Assembly (NCBI GenBank): GCA_037043015.1
Contig: CM073328.1
Coordinates: 2,095,409-2,159,408 of the forward strand
Length of the DNA stretch: 64,000 nt
Origin: Bryum argenteum
Lineage: Eukaryota > Streptophyta > Bryopsida > Bryales > Bryaceae
Reading direction: 5' to 3'
This document shows positions 24,300-36,289 of the stretch, piece by piece. The notes beneath the pieces were generated by a model. That model did no database searches and was not told where the DNA came from. It was given only the letters and a program-made list of their open reading frames with translations. The position numbers were made by a program, and so were the translations under genes. How positions within the stretch are numbered: the first letter of the stretch is position 1; each line of letters starts with the position of its first letter.

Positions 24300-25475
24300 G
24301 GAAACTGTTGGCGAACGGTGATGCTCAAGCCACAGCCTACCCCTGTACACGTACCAGCCAAACTGTAGGAGTACAATAAGTTAAAAACGCTTGGTTTTGG
24401 TGTTAAAGTAGAAGGCGTTTCCTCAGACCGCGCATCAGGCGCACAAAAGAGCCGGCAAAGTTTGCTGTAGAAAACTTGATCATTTGTTCAGAGGCTACAC
24501 TTGATGAGCGGATTGTAGCCCACATCCACTGGATCGTCATCCATCGCACACAAGCATTGAGGGAAGTCTTCTGCTCTGACTGGGTTTCAGTTCTTGTCGT
24601 TTGCCGGCCGTAAGTTGCTGTGCACGCTCCTGGCATGGGCCGGCGTCAATTTCATGCTATGATTCTTTCTCTACTCCCGTAGCTGCGATCGATCCCGGGC
24701 CAAGCCAGGGAGACGTGCTTGCATGATAGCATCGCTGGCTGCACGCCCCTTTCATTGTACCCCTTTCAGCTTGGTTCGTGAGCAGTGGAGAATGTACTGG
24801 ATTGTATGCGCCACTCTCCTAGTGGCCCCATTTCATTTTTCTGTTATTAATCTCCTTAATGGCCACCATCTTTGGAGAATGTTTCACTTGTTTATTTGAA
24901 GGAGACCGCTTACATGTGTTGACTTCATTGCCTGCGCCTATGCGCACGAGAAATTAGTAGGCGCTCATGGACGCCAACACGGCAGAATTAAATACCATAA
25001 TGTACTAACTACTTGGGATTTCGTACCTGCTGACAGGTCACTTCATAAGCGCAGTTCAGGCAAAAAGGCAAAAAACTATAGAGGTGGCACCTTCTCATTG
25101 ACCGAGGGAACTGTGGTTATTTCCTATGCATCCACTTTGTTGGCATTATGGACCTCAACAATTTGCACTGTTGATCTTGAAAATCAACGGTCTTCATTTG
25201 TTGTTTTGAAAGAAGGAAGGGGGAGGGGTTTTTATACCGTGTTATTTTTTCACGGGCAATTAGTAAGGGGTAAATGACTCTTTTTCAAAAAAAAAAAATG
25301 GGACGATGACGATTGAGTTATTCCCAAGTTTATGCAATTTTTTGAATTTTTTTTGGAGAGTAAATGAACTTTTTTTGGATTTTTGAACTTTTTTTTTAAC
25401 ATGCGGGGAGGGATAAATTAGTTTTTCTTAAAAGTTTTGAATTGCGGTTATGCTAGGCAGCTAGGGAACTTAAAA

Positions 25476-25576
25476 GGAGCCCCAGGTTATGGAAAATATC
25501 CACTTGGGCACCTCCCTCGCCGCTCCCCCAGCTAGGAAGGATGCCCCACTGGTTATTTTCCATAACCAGTGGCTCC
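25476..25576. mobile_element. 101-bp fold-back element (MITE-like)
   Basis: Two arms of about 35 bp face each other: GGAGCCCCAGGTTATGGAAA at the left and, read from the right end inward, GGAGCCACTGGTTATGGAAA, each continuing to a GGGCA word. About 30 bp separates them. It is too small to encode anything. No convincing target duplication is visible. Confidence 0.7.
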
Positions 25577-28500
25577 TTGTGCGTTACGTAGTCAACATCA
25601 TGTTTTACTTTCTATTGTCTATAACAGAGGGGTATCCTAAACTTGAAATTTCGTGAAGAGCTATGATGAGTCATAAATTTATGTATATACCACATCAAAA
25701 ATTGTAAAGTACCACATACTTGATTAGAATTGATTGTCACTTCAAATTAATAAAGTCTTATTTTATAATTGTTAATCATAAAGTCATTATATTTGAGTTA
25801 CATCAAAGACTTCAAAGATATATGTGCTTAATAGTACTTTAGGATGATTTAAATTTAAGGAGTGAACTCTTGTTTCATGGCTTTTTTGATATATTTAATC
25901 ATGATTATAAATGTCACTCAACAAAATATCCTTTATACTAACCGAAGAACAAGCATATCTATGAGCAAAGTCAAAAATAAGCACAATGAATGTACATAGG
26001 TGTTGCAATACAAGAAATATATGGAAACTACGACAACAAGTCAACAACTTTGTATGAAGCAAGCACTCCATCAGGATTGACCTTTGTTCAAATACTTTTG
26101 TGCAAAAATCAAAATGAATATTATTGCCTCATATATTTTAAAACCCTTGATGTTAGAATTTGTTCATGAAGACTAACTTTAGTCATAATTGTGATTAAAT
26201 TACACTTATCTCAAACTAGTTGCTTTGAACAAAGCTAGTCGTTTTCACTTGTTTTTCTATGTAGTGCTATTCACCCCGAAACAACCATGGTGTTTTAGAA
26301 ACTCCAAAATATCGGAACTGCAATATTTTACCACCTTGTTAAATTTTGAGCAACTTACAATGTTTTGGAACTTTCAACCGTATGACTTTAAAGATAAGTA
26401 CAACCAAAGGTTGTGGTAAACCTTTATATCTTCACCATTTGGGAGATCGTAACGTTCAAAGTCCATGTTCCTCTTTTATTGGCCAACTTTGCTCTTGCTT
26501 TAATTTGTAAGTTTAGAAGGTTGTTGTTGTGAAATTGGTATGGGTTTCAAATTGGGTCACTATAAATTTTGAGTTGGAATTTGGTAATGAACATGCTTTT
26601 CTAAATTTAAAGTGCCCTACTTGGTGTTGAAAACAAAAAAATGCTCCTCAAGCCTCAAAAATGTATATCCAATATTTTTATGAATTTAATGATTTGAGGT
26701 AACTTTGAAATAGAGGTTAAAAACTTTCTAGTTATATCTTTACTGCAATATGTTTCGTTGTTAGTAACATTCCTATTTTAGTAAAAATGATGAAAATTAA
26801 GTATCGAGTGGATAGGTTTGGTTGTAGTAGACAAGCGGTGTAAGTTACTATTGTACCCTAGTGAAATTCATCTAAACTCTATATTGTTCCAACCTATTCT
26901 GCCAAAAAACACATTAATAATTACAGTGTCATATATGTAAATGAAAATAAACAATTAATATATTAACCTCTAAAGAACCAAAAGTGGTTTTTAGAAATTT
27001 GGGTAGCTTAGAAGAAGAAGTTAAAAATAATATTTTTGCCTAAGGTTTTTTTGCAGGGTGCTCCCTAATTCCCTATACGACAAGGTGTATGTGCAAGAAT
27101 TTGCAAAGTCAAATTCTGTATTAAGAATTCTATAACACAAAATTATTTTTTAAGCCCAGATAGAGCAGTAACATAAGAACTAAAAAGATAAGAAATTATT
27201 GTTTTTATAAAGTACTTGAGCAGTCGTAAGTTTTTGACTACACGACTACTCGAGTATTCACAAATTCAAATTTAATCTCTTCTAAATTTTTTGAGGTCAA
27301 TCTTAAAAATTTACAAGAGCGAGCTTCAAAGTTTCGCAAAAAAAAAAATTGTTTCAACTTTGAACGTTTTCATCTCACATACAGTAGTGATCCAAGAGTT
27401 GAAATCTGACATGATGTTTGTACTCGTACTTACTTTGAAGAAATTACAGTTAGATATATATCATAGACAGAAGATTATGTTTTTTGGGTTAGATTCCAAA
27501 TTGGATCTAGTTTATGTGATACATACTTTAAATCCATGCAAGATGTGAGAAATACATGGTGTGAGTTTTAGTGCATGGAATCTAGTTTCAAAGTCTTTTC
27601 TTTGTAGAATTTTAGGCAGTTTTCAACATTATAAACTCAATACTTTTGGAAATATTTTTTTCTAATGGTTTATTTCTTTGTACAAGGGTATTATTGAGAT
27701 GAAGGTAAACAACTTAATAGTTGGTGATTCTTTATTGCAATAACCTTATTGGTAAACTTTCACTCTGCAGTGAAAATGATGAAATTTTGTGATTTTCATT
27801 GCATACTAATAGTTTGTGTTGTTGCAAATCTATGAGGCTTCTTGATTCAAGAATTGGCCCATGTGAACAACAATAAGCAATTCTACAAAATAGTACAATT
27901 AAAATCTCAATGAATTCTCTTTATTCTCATCTATTATTATTTTTTGAAAATGTGTTTTTTTGACTAGAAACACACTTGGACATTCAAGGATTAAAGCAAT
28001 TAGAAGAAAATCAAAGTTTATTATTAGCTATAAAATTTTAGTGCATTTTGAGTCAAAAAATTTATTCTTGTATCTTTTAACCAAATCAAGAAGTGAAAGA
28101 AAATATAGAAGAAATATTTACAAATAAATAATCATTTATCTCAAAGCTTTTCAATCACGTTCAAACTTTGGCATGTTTTCATATAAAGCGTCGATATTGA
28201 TTTTAGTCAACCCATAATATAATAGTTGGTAACTTGGTATTGTATTAGTTGAAAAAACTTTCAAATAAAAAATCTTAAATGCTACAACAATACATGGATT
28301 TTGACTTGTATACTTTATAGATCTTTTTGAACTAGTATAATGTATTCCGAAATTTACATTCACATACTTTACGCAAGATGGGAGCCGATGACAAAATTGT
28401 CAAATCTCACTTTATACAAGCTTGAATGAAGTAAATAAACTGAGTAAGACATTATGGGTGATCCAACCATCTACATCTTACAAGAATTTACATAAAGCAC

Positions 28501-29699
28501 TATTCTTGAGTTTTCTTTGCACCCCATCTCAGCATTACTATTAGAAAGTGTAACAATTTCTTTTGACACTGATATCCTTATCCAAACAGCTTGGTAAAAT
28601 TTTTGGTAGAACTCGTGTTCTATGGTGCATGTTTGTTCCACTTGCTAACCACAACGTTCCAAGTTCAAGAAGTCTTCACAAAATCTCAGTCAGCAAAGCA
28701 GACAGGACCAACAAATGGTGTGTAAGCATTCTGTTATTTATAGCATGCTCCGATGGTTGATTTCCACCGCAAGCTGAGAAAAGTCAACTAATTAGATCAA
28801 ACATTCCCAAAAGGCTCAGTGTAAAACGGGACTAAAAATGGTGTTGAAAAGTAGCCCAACTGGCGCCTGAGGTTTCTAATTTTACAAGCGAAGCCGGCAC
28901 CTACGGTAGAGGTAGTGGCGCATACTATACGGTTCAAAGTAATATTGTAGAGCTCACATCTACCTGGAAGCTCGATCGAGGTCCCCGCTCACAGCAGCAG
29001 CCAGCATTGATATCATGCAGGCACGTCTGCATACTCCCCAGCTCTCAGCTAAATTTAGCGCTATAAGCAGCTAGCTAGCTCGTCACCGGCCACACAAGCG
29101 ATGAAAAACATTGTGTGTACAGTAGAAGATGAGCCAGGGCAGAGTGAGGATAATCTTCAGTGAGAGTGTTCGCGGAAGCAATGAAAGCATCTTCAATCGT
29201 GAGATAGAACACTTTCGCACGGTTTTGGGTTCTGAGGGAGTTAGTAACAAGGAGGAGGAACTGACGCGGCATGGGTGCGCTTTGCGCGACATCGATGAGT
29301 CGCCCATGCCTTGAGCATGCGAGGCAATTTACAGAAGCAACGACAAGAACGGAAACCCAGATGAAAGCAGGCCAAAAGACTTGCCTGATTTCGTGCAACG
29401 GATGAGGATCTAGTGGATGTCATTCATGGCGCTGCCATAAGCGACTCCTGAAGAGTAGCGCTGCCATGACCAGGGCGACAGATCCAATCACTCCGCCTGC
29501 AAATATTCAATAGCAGCAAACTTTGCCGGCACTTTTGATCGCCTGATGTGGAGGCGTTAAGCTCGGAAGAAAGGAACTCCTGCACCAGAAGCATCCAGGC
29601 TAGTCTTTTGATCGATAATTCCGAGGCCTCGACTGCACTGGTACTCCCTCTCCAGTGCCAGGTTTTACAATTATATTAGTCTACTGTTGTTTATTTTCC

Positions 29700-29781
29700 T
29701 TGATGTGGAAGTAAAATGCTGGACAGCCAACCAAGGAAGGTTGATGTGGAAGTAAAATGCTGGACAGCCAGGCAAGGAAGG
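29700..29781. repeat. 41-bp tandem duplication
   Basis: The unit beginning ttgatgtggaagtaaaatgc spans 29700-29740 and is repeated at 29741-29781 with two changes near its end. Confidence 0.95.
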
Positions 29782-30946
29782 CGACTTACTTGGGCGAGAA
29801 GTTCAAAAGCCTAGACTGTGTAACAAGAAGCAACTTTTTGTCATGTCAGCGGCAGACAACCCTACATACCTGAAGTTACAGCACCTGACTTTAGTCATGG
29901 CTAGTAAAATGGTGAAAATGGAAGGAAGTCCAAGGATTAGTTAGATATTCTGAGGATGAAATTCAAGTGACTGTTTACTTGTGGTCGGTTTGCACCTGGA
30001 GGTGGAGGTAGGTGTTGGAAAAACACTTACCCTAACTATCTAGGTCTCGATTCCGGTAAGAAGTCTACTTCAGGCACTACATGTAGAGGAACTGTGAGCA
30101 AATTCTATTCTGTTTACTGTATCTTCCAGATGACCAATTTGGAAAATTATACATGATGATAGGAACATCGCTTCAAATACTGAGCTTTCTTAATTGTGCA
30201 CAACGTTCATTTGAGAATATAATTGATCATACCGGTAATTACAAATTTTGCATTTCAAATCCATGATCGTAGAAATACAACATTTGACTCGGATAAACTA
30301 ATGAATGTTTTGTTTGTTGGGCGAATGGCAGTTTTTGAACCTTCATTTCCAATCTGAAACCTTGAAATACTCACCATCTGATTTTAAACCGGTCACCCAT
30401 GTAATCACAAAACACCATGATACTGCTCCTAGTGGAAAGTGTGGCTGAATTTCCTCCATGCTACTACAGTAGTGGAAAGTACCCACCAAACTACCCACAC
30501 TTTTCACTAAGAATGTCTCGTTCCATTAAACTTGATAAAATGAGAAATTAAGAGTAGTGGAAATGTCCGCTACTGTGTGGTGTATATCTTCTTCACCACT
30601 CGATTAGAAGTAACTAAAACCCCAGTTATGTTAAACTGTTGAAAGTGATAATCAGCAAAAACGGCGGGTTTAAAGTTTTCCAAAAACATGCAAGAACGAA
30701 GAATTTGGGTCATTCATAGCCAACAGCTTCAATCACTGGCTTCAATGTTTTCAAGACAACCATCTTGAAAGGTGATGATAAATCATGAAGGTGGTGAGAT
30801 TAAGAAAACATTGTTAACCCGTAAAGTGAAAAGCCTTAAAAATTGCCAAAAACCTTCAATTTGCCCTCTTTTAGAGCAATGTGAAAATTTTCAACTTTTG
30901 GCTGCTTTTCAAGTATATAACCATAAGATCTTGTACCTAACTAGTT

Positions 30947-31048
30947 CATGTTCCTTACCATTTGCAAGATCGTAATGTTTAAAGTTGAAAAACAAGTCAT
31001 GTTCCTTACCATTTGCAACATCGTAATGTTTAAAGTTGAAAAACAAGT
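30947..31048. repeat. 51-bp tandem duplication
   Basis: The unit beginning catgttccttaccatttgca spans 30947-30997 and is repeated at 30998-31048 with a single clear change (aagatcg versus aacatcg). It belongs to the dispersed repeat also seen near 5650 and 26430. Confidence 0.95.
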
Positions 31049-31399
31049 TTTTAAAGCTTATTTTGTCTATTAGGGACAACAGTTTTTTGGAGGGTCAAAA
31101 CTATTTTTTAGATTTTATTTACATTAAGACTCTTTGATTCTTGTCACTACTTGAGTTGGGAGTATCTTAAAAAAATTTGGAATTTTCAAGGCATTTAGGT
31201 GTACAAAAAGTGAATTCTAAGTGAAGGAGGTAAGAAAAAACACAAATACAATTCAATTTTTGATTCCAAAATTGCTATACGAATTAATAAAACCACCACC
31301 ATCCTGGGCTGCGCATGTTGCGTTATCCTCATATAGGACTGTTGAATTTATAGGAGTGTTGAGGTGTGTACTCGTTATTAGTAATCTGTGGAGATTGCA

Positions 31400-33110
31400 A
31401 AGCTAGACAGCTTCTTGCGTAGTCTCATGAAAAGAGTGCAAATATCTGAGGGATATGTTTGATAGTACGCCAATCAGAAAGATGAATAATCTAAAAACGA
31501 AGGCAATGAGGAGTCTTTCCCAACAACTTCATATCGAAGCAAGCGGTTAGTAAACTAACAACCTTCTTGCATGCTATTGGGGTACCCACTAGATTTATGT
31601 CATCAACATAAAGGACGACTATGGCAAAATTAGGAGACTCTCTAAGGATGAAAATACTAGATAAACTTTGATAATATTGAAACTTATGGTGAAGCAAGAA
31701 AGAACATGAATGAGAGTACCACATTTGTTCACATTGTTTCTAGCCATATAAGACACGTTGAAAATTCACACTCAAATAGGAATTAGATGTGTATGCTATG
31801 ATAGTTTGAGAGAGAAAATCAGGAGGGAGTTTTATATAAAGTTCACTATCTAATTGACTATATAAGTAGGTTGTGATACAACATCAAGTGATTGTGTTTC
31901 AAACATGTATAATTGGACTACCATCCCTACTTCCCTAGAGATATCGAAAGAGATTGGCTCATAAGTCATAACTTGAATTTTTTTAATGAAAAGCCTCAAC
32001 CTGCCTATGTTTAGAATGTTCAAATAGGAAATTATAGGTTATAAAATTAGGAAATTATAGGTTAAAAAAATTCTAGTAACTTTACAATAGTCTTTAAAAT
32101 CATGACTTAAATTTTTGTGCATTGTCCATGCGCAAGAATTTCACTCGGTATTCTAGATAGTTGGTTCTGAACTCTATTAGGAGTGCTACATTTTTAGAGA
32201 GAAGATTGATGGAACCACAAACATTCCTTCAAAGCCTGTAGAGTGGTGAAGGGAGCATTTGCGGAAGTTTTCACTGTGAAGGTCTAATGATAAGTTTTCC
32301 TTCAGCAAAGGCCTTGCACACTTCAAGCTTATATGCATCACTAAGACAGAGCTCGCGACCTATTAGAACATGTATCATCTGTCTGAACATGGTCACTCTT
32401 GCGTGACCCATCCTCAAGTACTAAAGTTTAACCTTGTTGAGACTATAGCGATTGAATATGTTGAATGGTCTTGATGACTTGTATTTAGACAAGAGATTGG
32501 AATCTCATAAAAACAATTAGCTTTGCAGCTTGTTATAGTAAGCACTTGTCTTCTTAAATGAGGTTTACAATCTCCTCATCGTCCTTGATCGATTAAAGTC
32601 AGGGCGTGATTTCCATGTGCCCCTCGAGATCCCAAAAGGTGATGAGACTTTGGTGTGAACGTGGTATTGGAGCATGTGAGGATGACGCCTCCGAAGAGCT
32701 TCACTCTTACTCGGCCCTCACAAAATGTCATCTTTTATTTTTCGGTGACTCTACTAAGCTCACAAGTATACCATGCTTCTAAATCAAGTCTCAAAAAGTC
32801 AAAGTAGCGTACATCACCCATGATTGTGTGAGTTGATCTACTATCCAACAAAGCCATGTCTCTATCAGACATTTCCAACTGGATGTAAGTGCTCAAAGAC
32901 TCCACAATATAGTTTTTAAGGTCAGTACTTAAGAGGTGAGGCATCTAAGAAGTGTTACTTTCTTTGACAACTTTCAATAGCTCATGGAGTTTTTATACAA
33001 CTTCTCCATATGTGCTTCGGCTCGGCACTCTAAATCTTCTGTCTAACTTTGGCACATGAAGCACACGGAAGTGTCTAACTTGGATTGTAAAGCCAATATG
33101 TGTCAAACAT
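31400..33110 (-). mobile_element. Decayed Ty1/copia retrotransposon fragment (gag to reverse transcriptase)
   Basis: Read on the minus strand, pieces of a copia polyprotein occur in the right order. They are a zinc-knuckle/linker remnant (about 33045-32980), a protease-like LLDSRSTHTI (near 32850-32825), an integrase piece with RTNYLEYRVKFLRMDNAQKF (about 32180-32115), and reverse transcriptase from LDSELYIKLPPDFLSQ (about 31850) through LYG-KQ-EQMWYS to the catalytic FAIVVLYVDDINLVGTP (about 31630-31575) and FDMKLLGKT. Stop codons, frameshifts and missing stretches (most of integrase, and RNase H) show that it is dead. No flanking LTR pair was identified. Confidence 0.85.
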
Positions 33111-34900
33111 ACACCAGAAGAGCGAGAGTCTGAGTTAATTAGAAGGCTTATTGAGTTGATGTTTGGTCCACTGTAAGAGACCGTTTGATTCGTTCATTAC
33201 AGCTCCAATCATTGCCCCTTCTTGTTGGTATTTCCGCTGCGTTGGTTTTCGGGGCAGTTTCGCTAAAGTCGTTATTCTTTGGCACCAGCTAATGTTGTTG
33301 TTCACAGAGTAATAGAAACTATCTGCGATTGCTTCAAGTTTTTAGATTCATAGTCTGATACATTTATGCTAGCAATGCAAATAGAGTGGGGAAAGTTGAC
33401 AAAGTCTTGTCAATTATCTCCTCAGTCCTCAATGATCAATATGTTTTCTCCACCTATAGGACAAATCTAAACAGTTTTCCGTCTCCAGTTTCCTGTCACC
33501 AGTTAAAAAACTCTTAAAACGACCTAAACAACAATTTTGTAATATTGAGACAAATTTTCCAAGTCTTTTTTTAATTTTACGGAATTTTTTACTCTCGAAG
33601 CGAGAATGTTTGTTGATTGCCATCGAAACTTTCCCCCAATGAATCGTGAACAACTCGCATAAACATTGTCCAAGTTGAGTACTGAATCCAGCCACTAATT
33701 GCTAATGAACCGGGGTTGAGTGAAGAATCCCTTCAGATGGTTTTTGCACCAAGAATGTCGAGGAGGTCTGGAGCCTCGAGCATGAAAGTTGTGAAATTCT
33801 CAATATGTGTAGAAAGCCTCTTTTTAATAAATCTATATTTAAGGCAATGGTTTGTTGTGTCTAGTTCCATTTGTTTTATATCAATATGAACGGGGTCGGC
33901 TAGTTGAATTGCGGTGCGTGAGGTTTCGTTCAAGGTGGGTAATATTTGTGATGTAGACAACGATTGGATCACCGGTCGGACTTGCAGACCTCGAGAAAAT
34001 AAATTTCAAAGTATTTTTGGCCCCATAAAATATCAGAATTATTAATATAATCTAATCTTAGTTAAAAGAGTAGAAAAACAATTCCAACCCAACCGCAAAG
34101 AGCGTTTAGAGTCTTAGAAGACTTACTAAAAAGGTGGACCTCCAAAACCCATCTTCTTAGATGATAGTAGGGACGCAGATGGTAACAAGAACGGGTACAA
34201 CAACAAGGACGAGGATATAGATGGCTATGAATGTTTAGATGAGTGTGGCAACGCTGCCTAAGCGAGCTAGTTGACCATGAAAAGAAGTTTTGAATGACGG
34301 TGGGACCTTCCTAGGGCAAGGATACCTCTGGAAAACTTGAATGTCCTTCCGCATGTCAACATTCGATTGTGAACCTTTTTACAAGTGATGGAAAGGGACC
34401 TTCTACCCTTATACTATTGTTTGTTTAAACATGTCTATTGGTTCTAATTTTCTTACTCCCACCACATACCCTGAAAGAGGTTCCACTGTTGACAGACGCC
34501 AGCGTTTTATGCTTCTTAGAAACGAGCAGGCCAGGCTATTTGTAGCACATACTACCTAGCATGGATAAAAGTGACAGATGGCTGCATGCAGCTTCGTCCA
34601 GGGCTTTCACGAGCAGATCGTCCCAGAAACAGTAGGCATGGCAAAGGCGTCATGTTTTCCATTTCAAGTGCTAGTTGCAAATGGAGGCGCGGAAGGCGTT
34701 TCCACCAGATTGCATGAGTCCAGCCAGCCATGAGCCATCCAGCTATCTCTTGTCCATCACGGCCATCTTCGGATCGGAGGCTGCATAGTCCACGGCTGCG
34801 GCCCTTTACATGGGCGCGAAACAACGGGAAGACAGACGTGACCGGCGGCACCAACCGGCGGTGAAAAGGCTCGTGGTACGGTGACGGCAGCCCGCTGCCG
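33111..34900. other. Region between the copia remnant and the cluster B promoter
   Basis: Minus-strand frames at 33429-33695 and 33733-33972 may be eroded gag-side sequence of the copia element but match nothing I recognise. From about 34500 base composition becomes more GC-rich, as expected for a promoter-proximal region. Confidence 0.4.
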
Positions 34901-34907
34901 TATATAA
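34901..34907 (+). promoter_or_regulatory. TATA box, candidate promoter of MIR529 cluster B
   Basis: TATATAA sits in a GC-rich setting (cagcccgctgccg before it), followed about 30 bp later by a pyrimidine-rich leader (tttctttctcccttctttc). This is a classical plant pol II core promoter layout. The nearest downstream plus-strand feature is the MIR529 pair 1.1 kb away; no protein-coding gene intervenes. The link to MIR529 is inferred from position. Confidence 0.5.
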
Positions 34908-34934
34908 CAGGGTGCCCGTCCTTGAAAGATATCA

Positions 34935-36000
34935 GTTTTCTTTCTCCCTTCTTTCAGCCTCCCTCCCTACCCTGCCGTCCTGGTGAAGAAGAAGAGCTGG
35001 GATGAGGAATCTGCCTTCTCCATTTCTTGCTCTTTGCACTTGTCCTTCTCTGACAACCCTGGCCCCCAGCACTCTCTGACTGCTCGCTATCTTCATCCCT
35101 CTGCTGCAGCTGCTCGCGCCACCATCGGTACATCCTTGGAGTAAGACGGTTTTTTTTAAAGCTAATTTTCGTTGTCATGGTCAAAGTGCTGCTTCAGGTT
35201 AAGATGCCGTTGCTGCTGCGACGGATCATGCCTGCTTTCGGTAGGTTTCAACAGCGCCATCATGAAATGGGAGTGTGACGAAGGAAGTATCGGACTTCCC
35301 CTTTTCTCGCAACTGTTTTCATCCTCTTCTACGCGTTGAGGACGTAATCTCGTGATTTGTGTGCGAACATGGAACCATTCGTGCACGCTCAAAAGGTTAC
35401 ATATCCGGCAGACGGGGTTGCTTAAAGTGTACTGAGGTTCGTGTTAACTGCGTTTTGAAGTTTCATGAGGTGTGTACTGCTTTACTTGCCCAGGTGAGCA
35501 ACATATGTTAGTGCTAATTATGAGCCAGTTTTGGCCGTCACGCCTGTTGATCTGTCAGTGTGTAAAGCGCTACCTGTTCCGCGTTTCTCAAGGTCTCACT
35601 CCTTTACTCGTAATGGCGTACGAAATGGGTGACAACATGATCTTACAGGCCGACAGCCGTTATAGAAAGTTGTTTACACAAGGCTGATCATCCTCTTGAA
35701 ATCCTCCTCGAGTTTTGCACAATCGCAAGTACCAAGATTTCTACTTTTCACAGACTTCGATGCTGGGTTTGACCAGCTGCTGGCTTGTACCGCTGCAGTA
35801 GTCGATTTGTTGAGGACCTACCTGAGCCTGTACAAATGGAAATGCTTCTCTCGAAGTCCCGAAATGCGGCGCTTTCGTTTCGATAAGTACCACCAAACCA
35901 TTTGTAACTTTTCTCACTGTGATGTGTGCGGTGCAGGCGCACACTGGAAACGATTTCGAAGGGCTCTGGAGCTATCAATCATGATGTGGTTTAATTTCTC
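34935..36000 (+). other. Probable 5' portion of the MIR529 cluster B primary transcript
   Basis: Balanced composition with no conserved protein frame. The short open frames here differ from any known family. If the TATA box at 34901 is used, transcription would begin near 34932 and cross this interval into the two hairpins; splice sites cannot be decided from sequence. Confidence 0.4.
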
Positions 36001-36095
36001 ACTTACGCTGGGGTCAGAAGAGAGAGAGTACAGCCCACTTGCCAATCCAAGTTGGAATGGGCTGTACTCTCTCTCCTCTTATGCCGGCGTAGGTG
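36001..36095 (+). ncRNA. MIR529: MIR529 precursor, cluster B, first hairpin
   Basis: Stem-loop with mature miR529 on the 5' arm at 36016-36036 (A followed by GAAGAGAGAGAGTACAGCCC). The star is at about 36058-36079 (TGGGCTGTACTCTCTCTCCT), pairing almost perfectly across a loop of about 20 nt. The lower stem pairs ACTTACGCTGGGG with the GCCGGCGTAGGT side. The mature form is identical to that of the cluster A hairpin at 22528-22632, and the loop-proximal TTGGAATGGGCTGTAC word is shared, so the two are paralogues. The predicted role is repression of SPL mRNAs. Confidence 0.88.
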
Positions 36096-36192
36096 TTTCA
36101 CGCTCCGAAGCCCCGCAAGCCTGCTGAATGTTTATCAACGGCGAGAAAGTATCCTGCTGTCATCGACCCACATGCGTGAAGGACCTTTACTG

Positions 36193-36289
36193 CATGCAAG
36201 CTGGGACTCGAAGAGAGAGAGCACAGCCCAAGCTGCCTCGCCATGAGAGATTGGGCTGAGCTCTCTCTCTTCTAGTGCCTACTTGGATG
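36193..36289 (+). ncRNA. MIR529: MIR529 precursor, cluster B, second hairpin
   Basis: Mature miR529 lies on the 5' arm at 36209-36229 (C followed by GAAGAGAGAGAGCACAGCCC). The star side at about 36251-36272 reads TTGGGCTGAGCTCTCTCTCT, one mismatch from perfect pairing. The lower stem pairs CATGCAAGCTGGGACT with the AGTGCCTACTTGGATG side. It begins about 98 nt after the first hairpin of the cluster, consistent with one dicistronic precursor. Its paralogue is the minus-strand hairpin at 22336-22455. Confidence 0.88.

Larger units (their letters stand above)
25577..31379. other. AT-rich intergenic block with dispersed repeats
   Basis: Mostly AT-rich, with long A and T runs and no supportable gene. 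A less AT-rich pocket at about 28850-29700 holds an unassigned minus-strand frame that I did not accept as a gene. Direct repeats at 29700 and 30947 and an imperfect inverted repeat (agtggaaagtgtgg near 30429, ccacacttttcact near 30498) suggest several decayed mobile elements. Confidence 0.5.

Noticed and set aside
29075-29398. 107-aa minus-strand frame with a hydrophobic start, plus a nearby exon-like hydrophobic segment (GVIGSVALVMAALLF, about 29425-29500)
   Set aside because: A membrane protein fragment is conceivable, but there is no recognised family, no coherent exon chain and stops between the pieces. Too weak to call.
33429-33972. Two minus-strand frames (88 and 79 aa) beyond the copia protease
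   Set aside because: Could be eroded gag, but no zinc knuckle or other recognisable motif is present in them.
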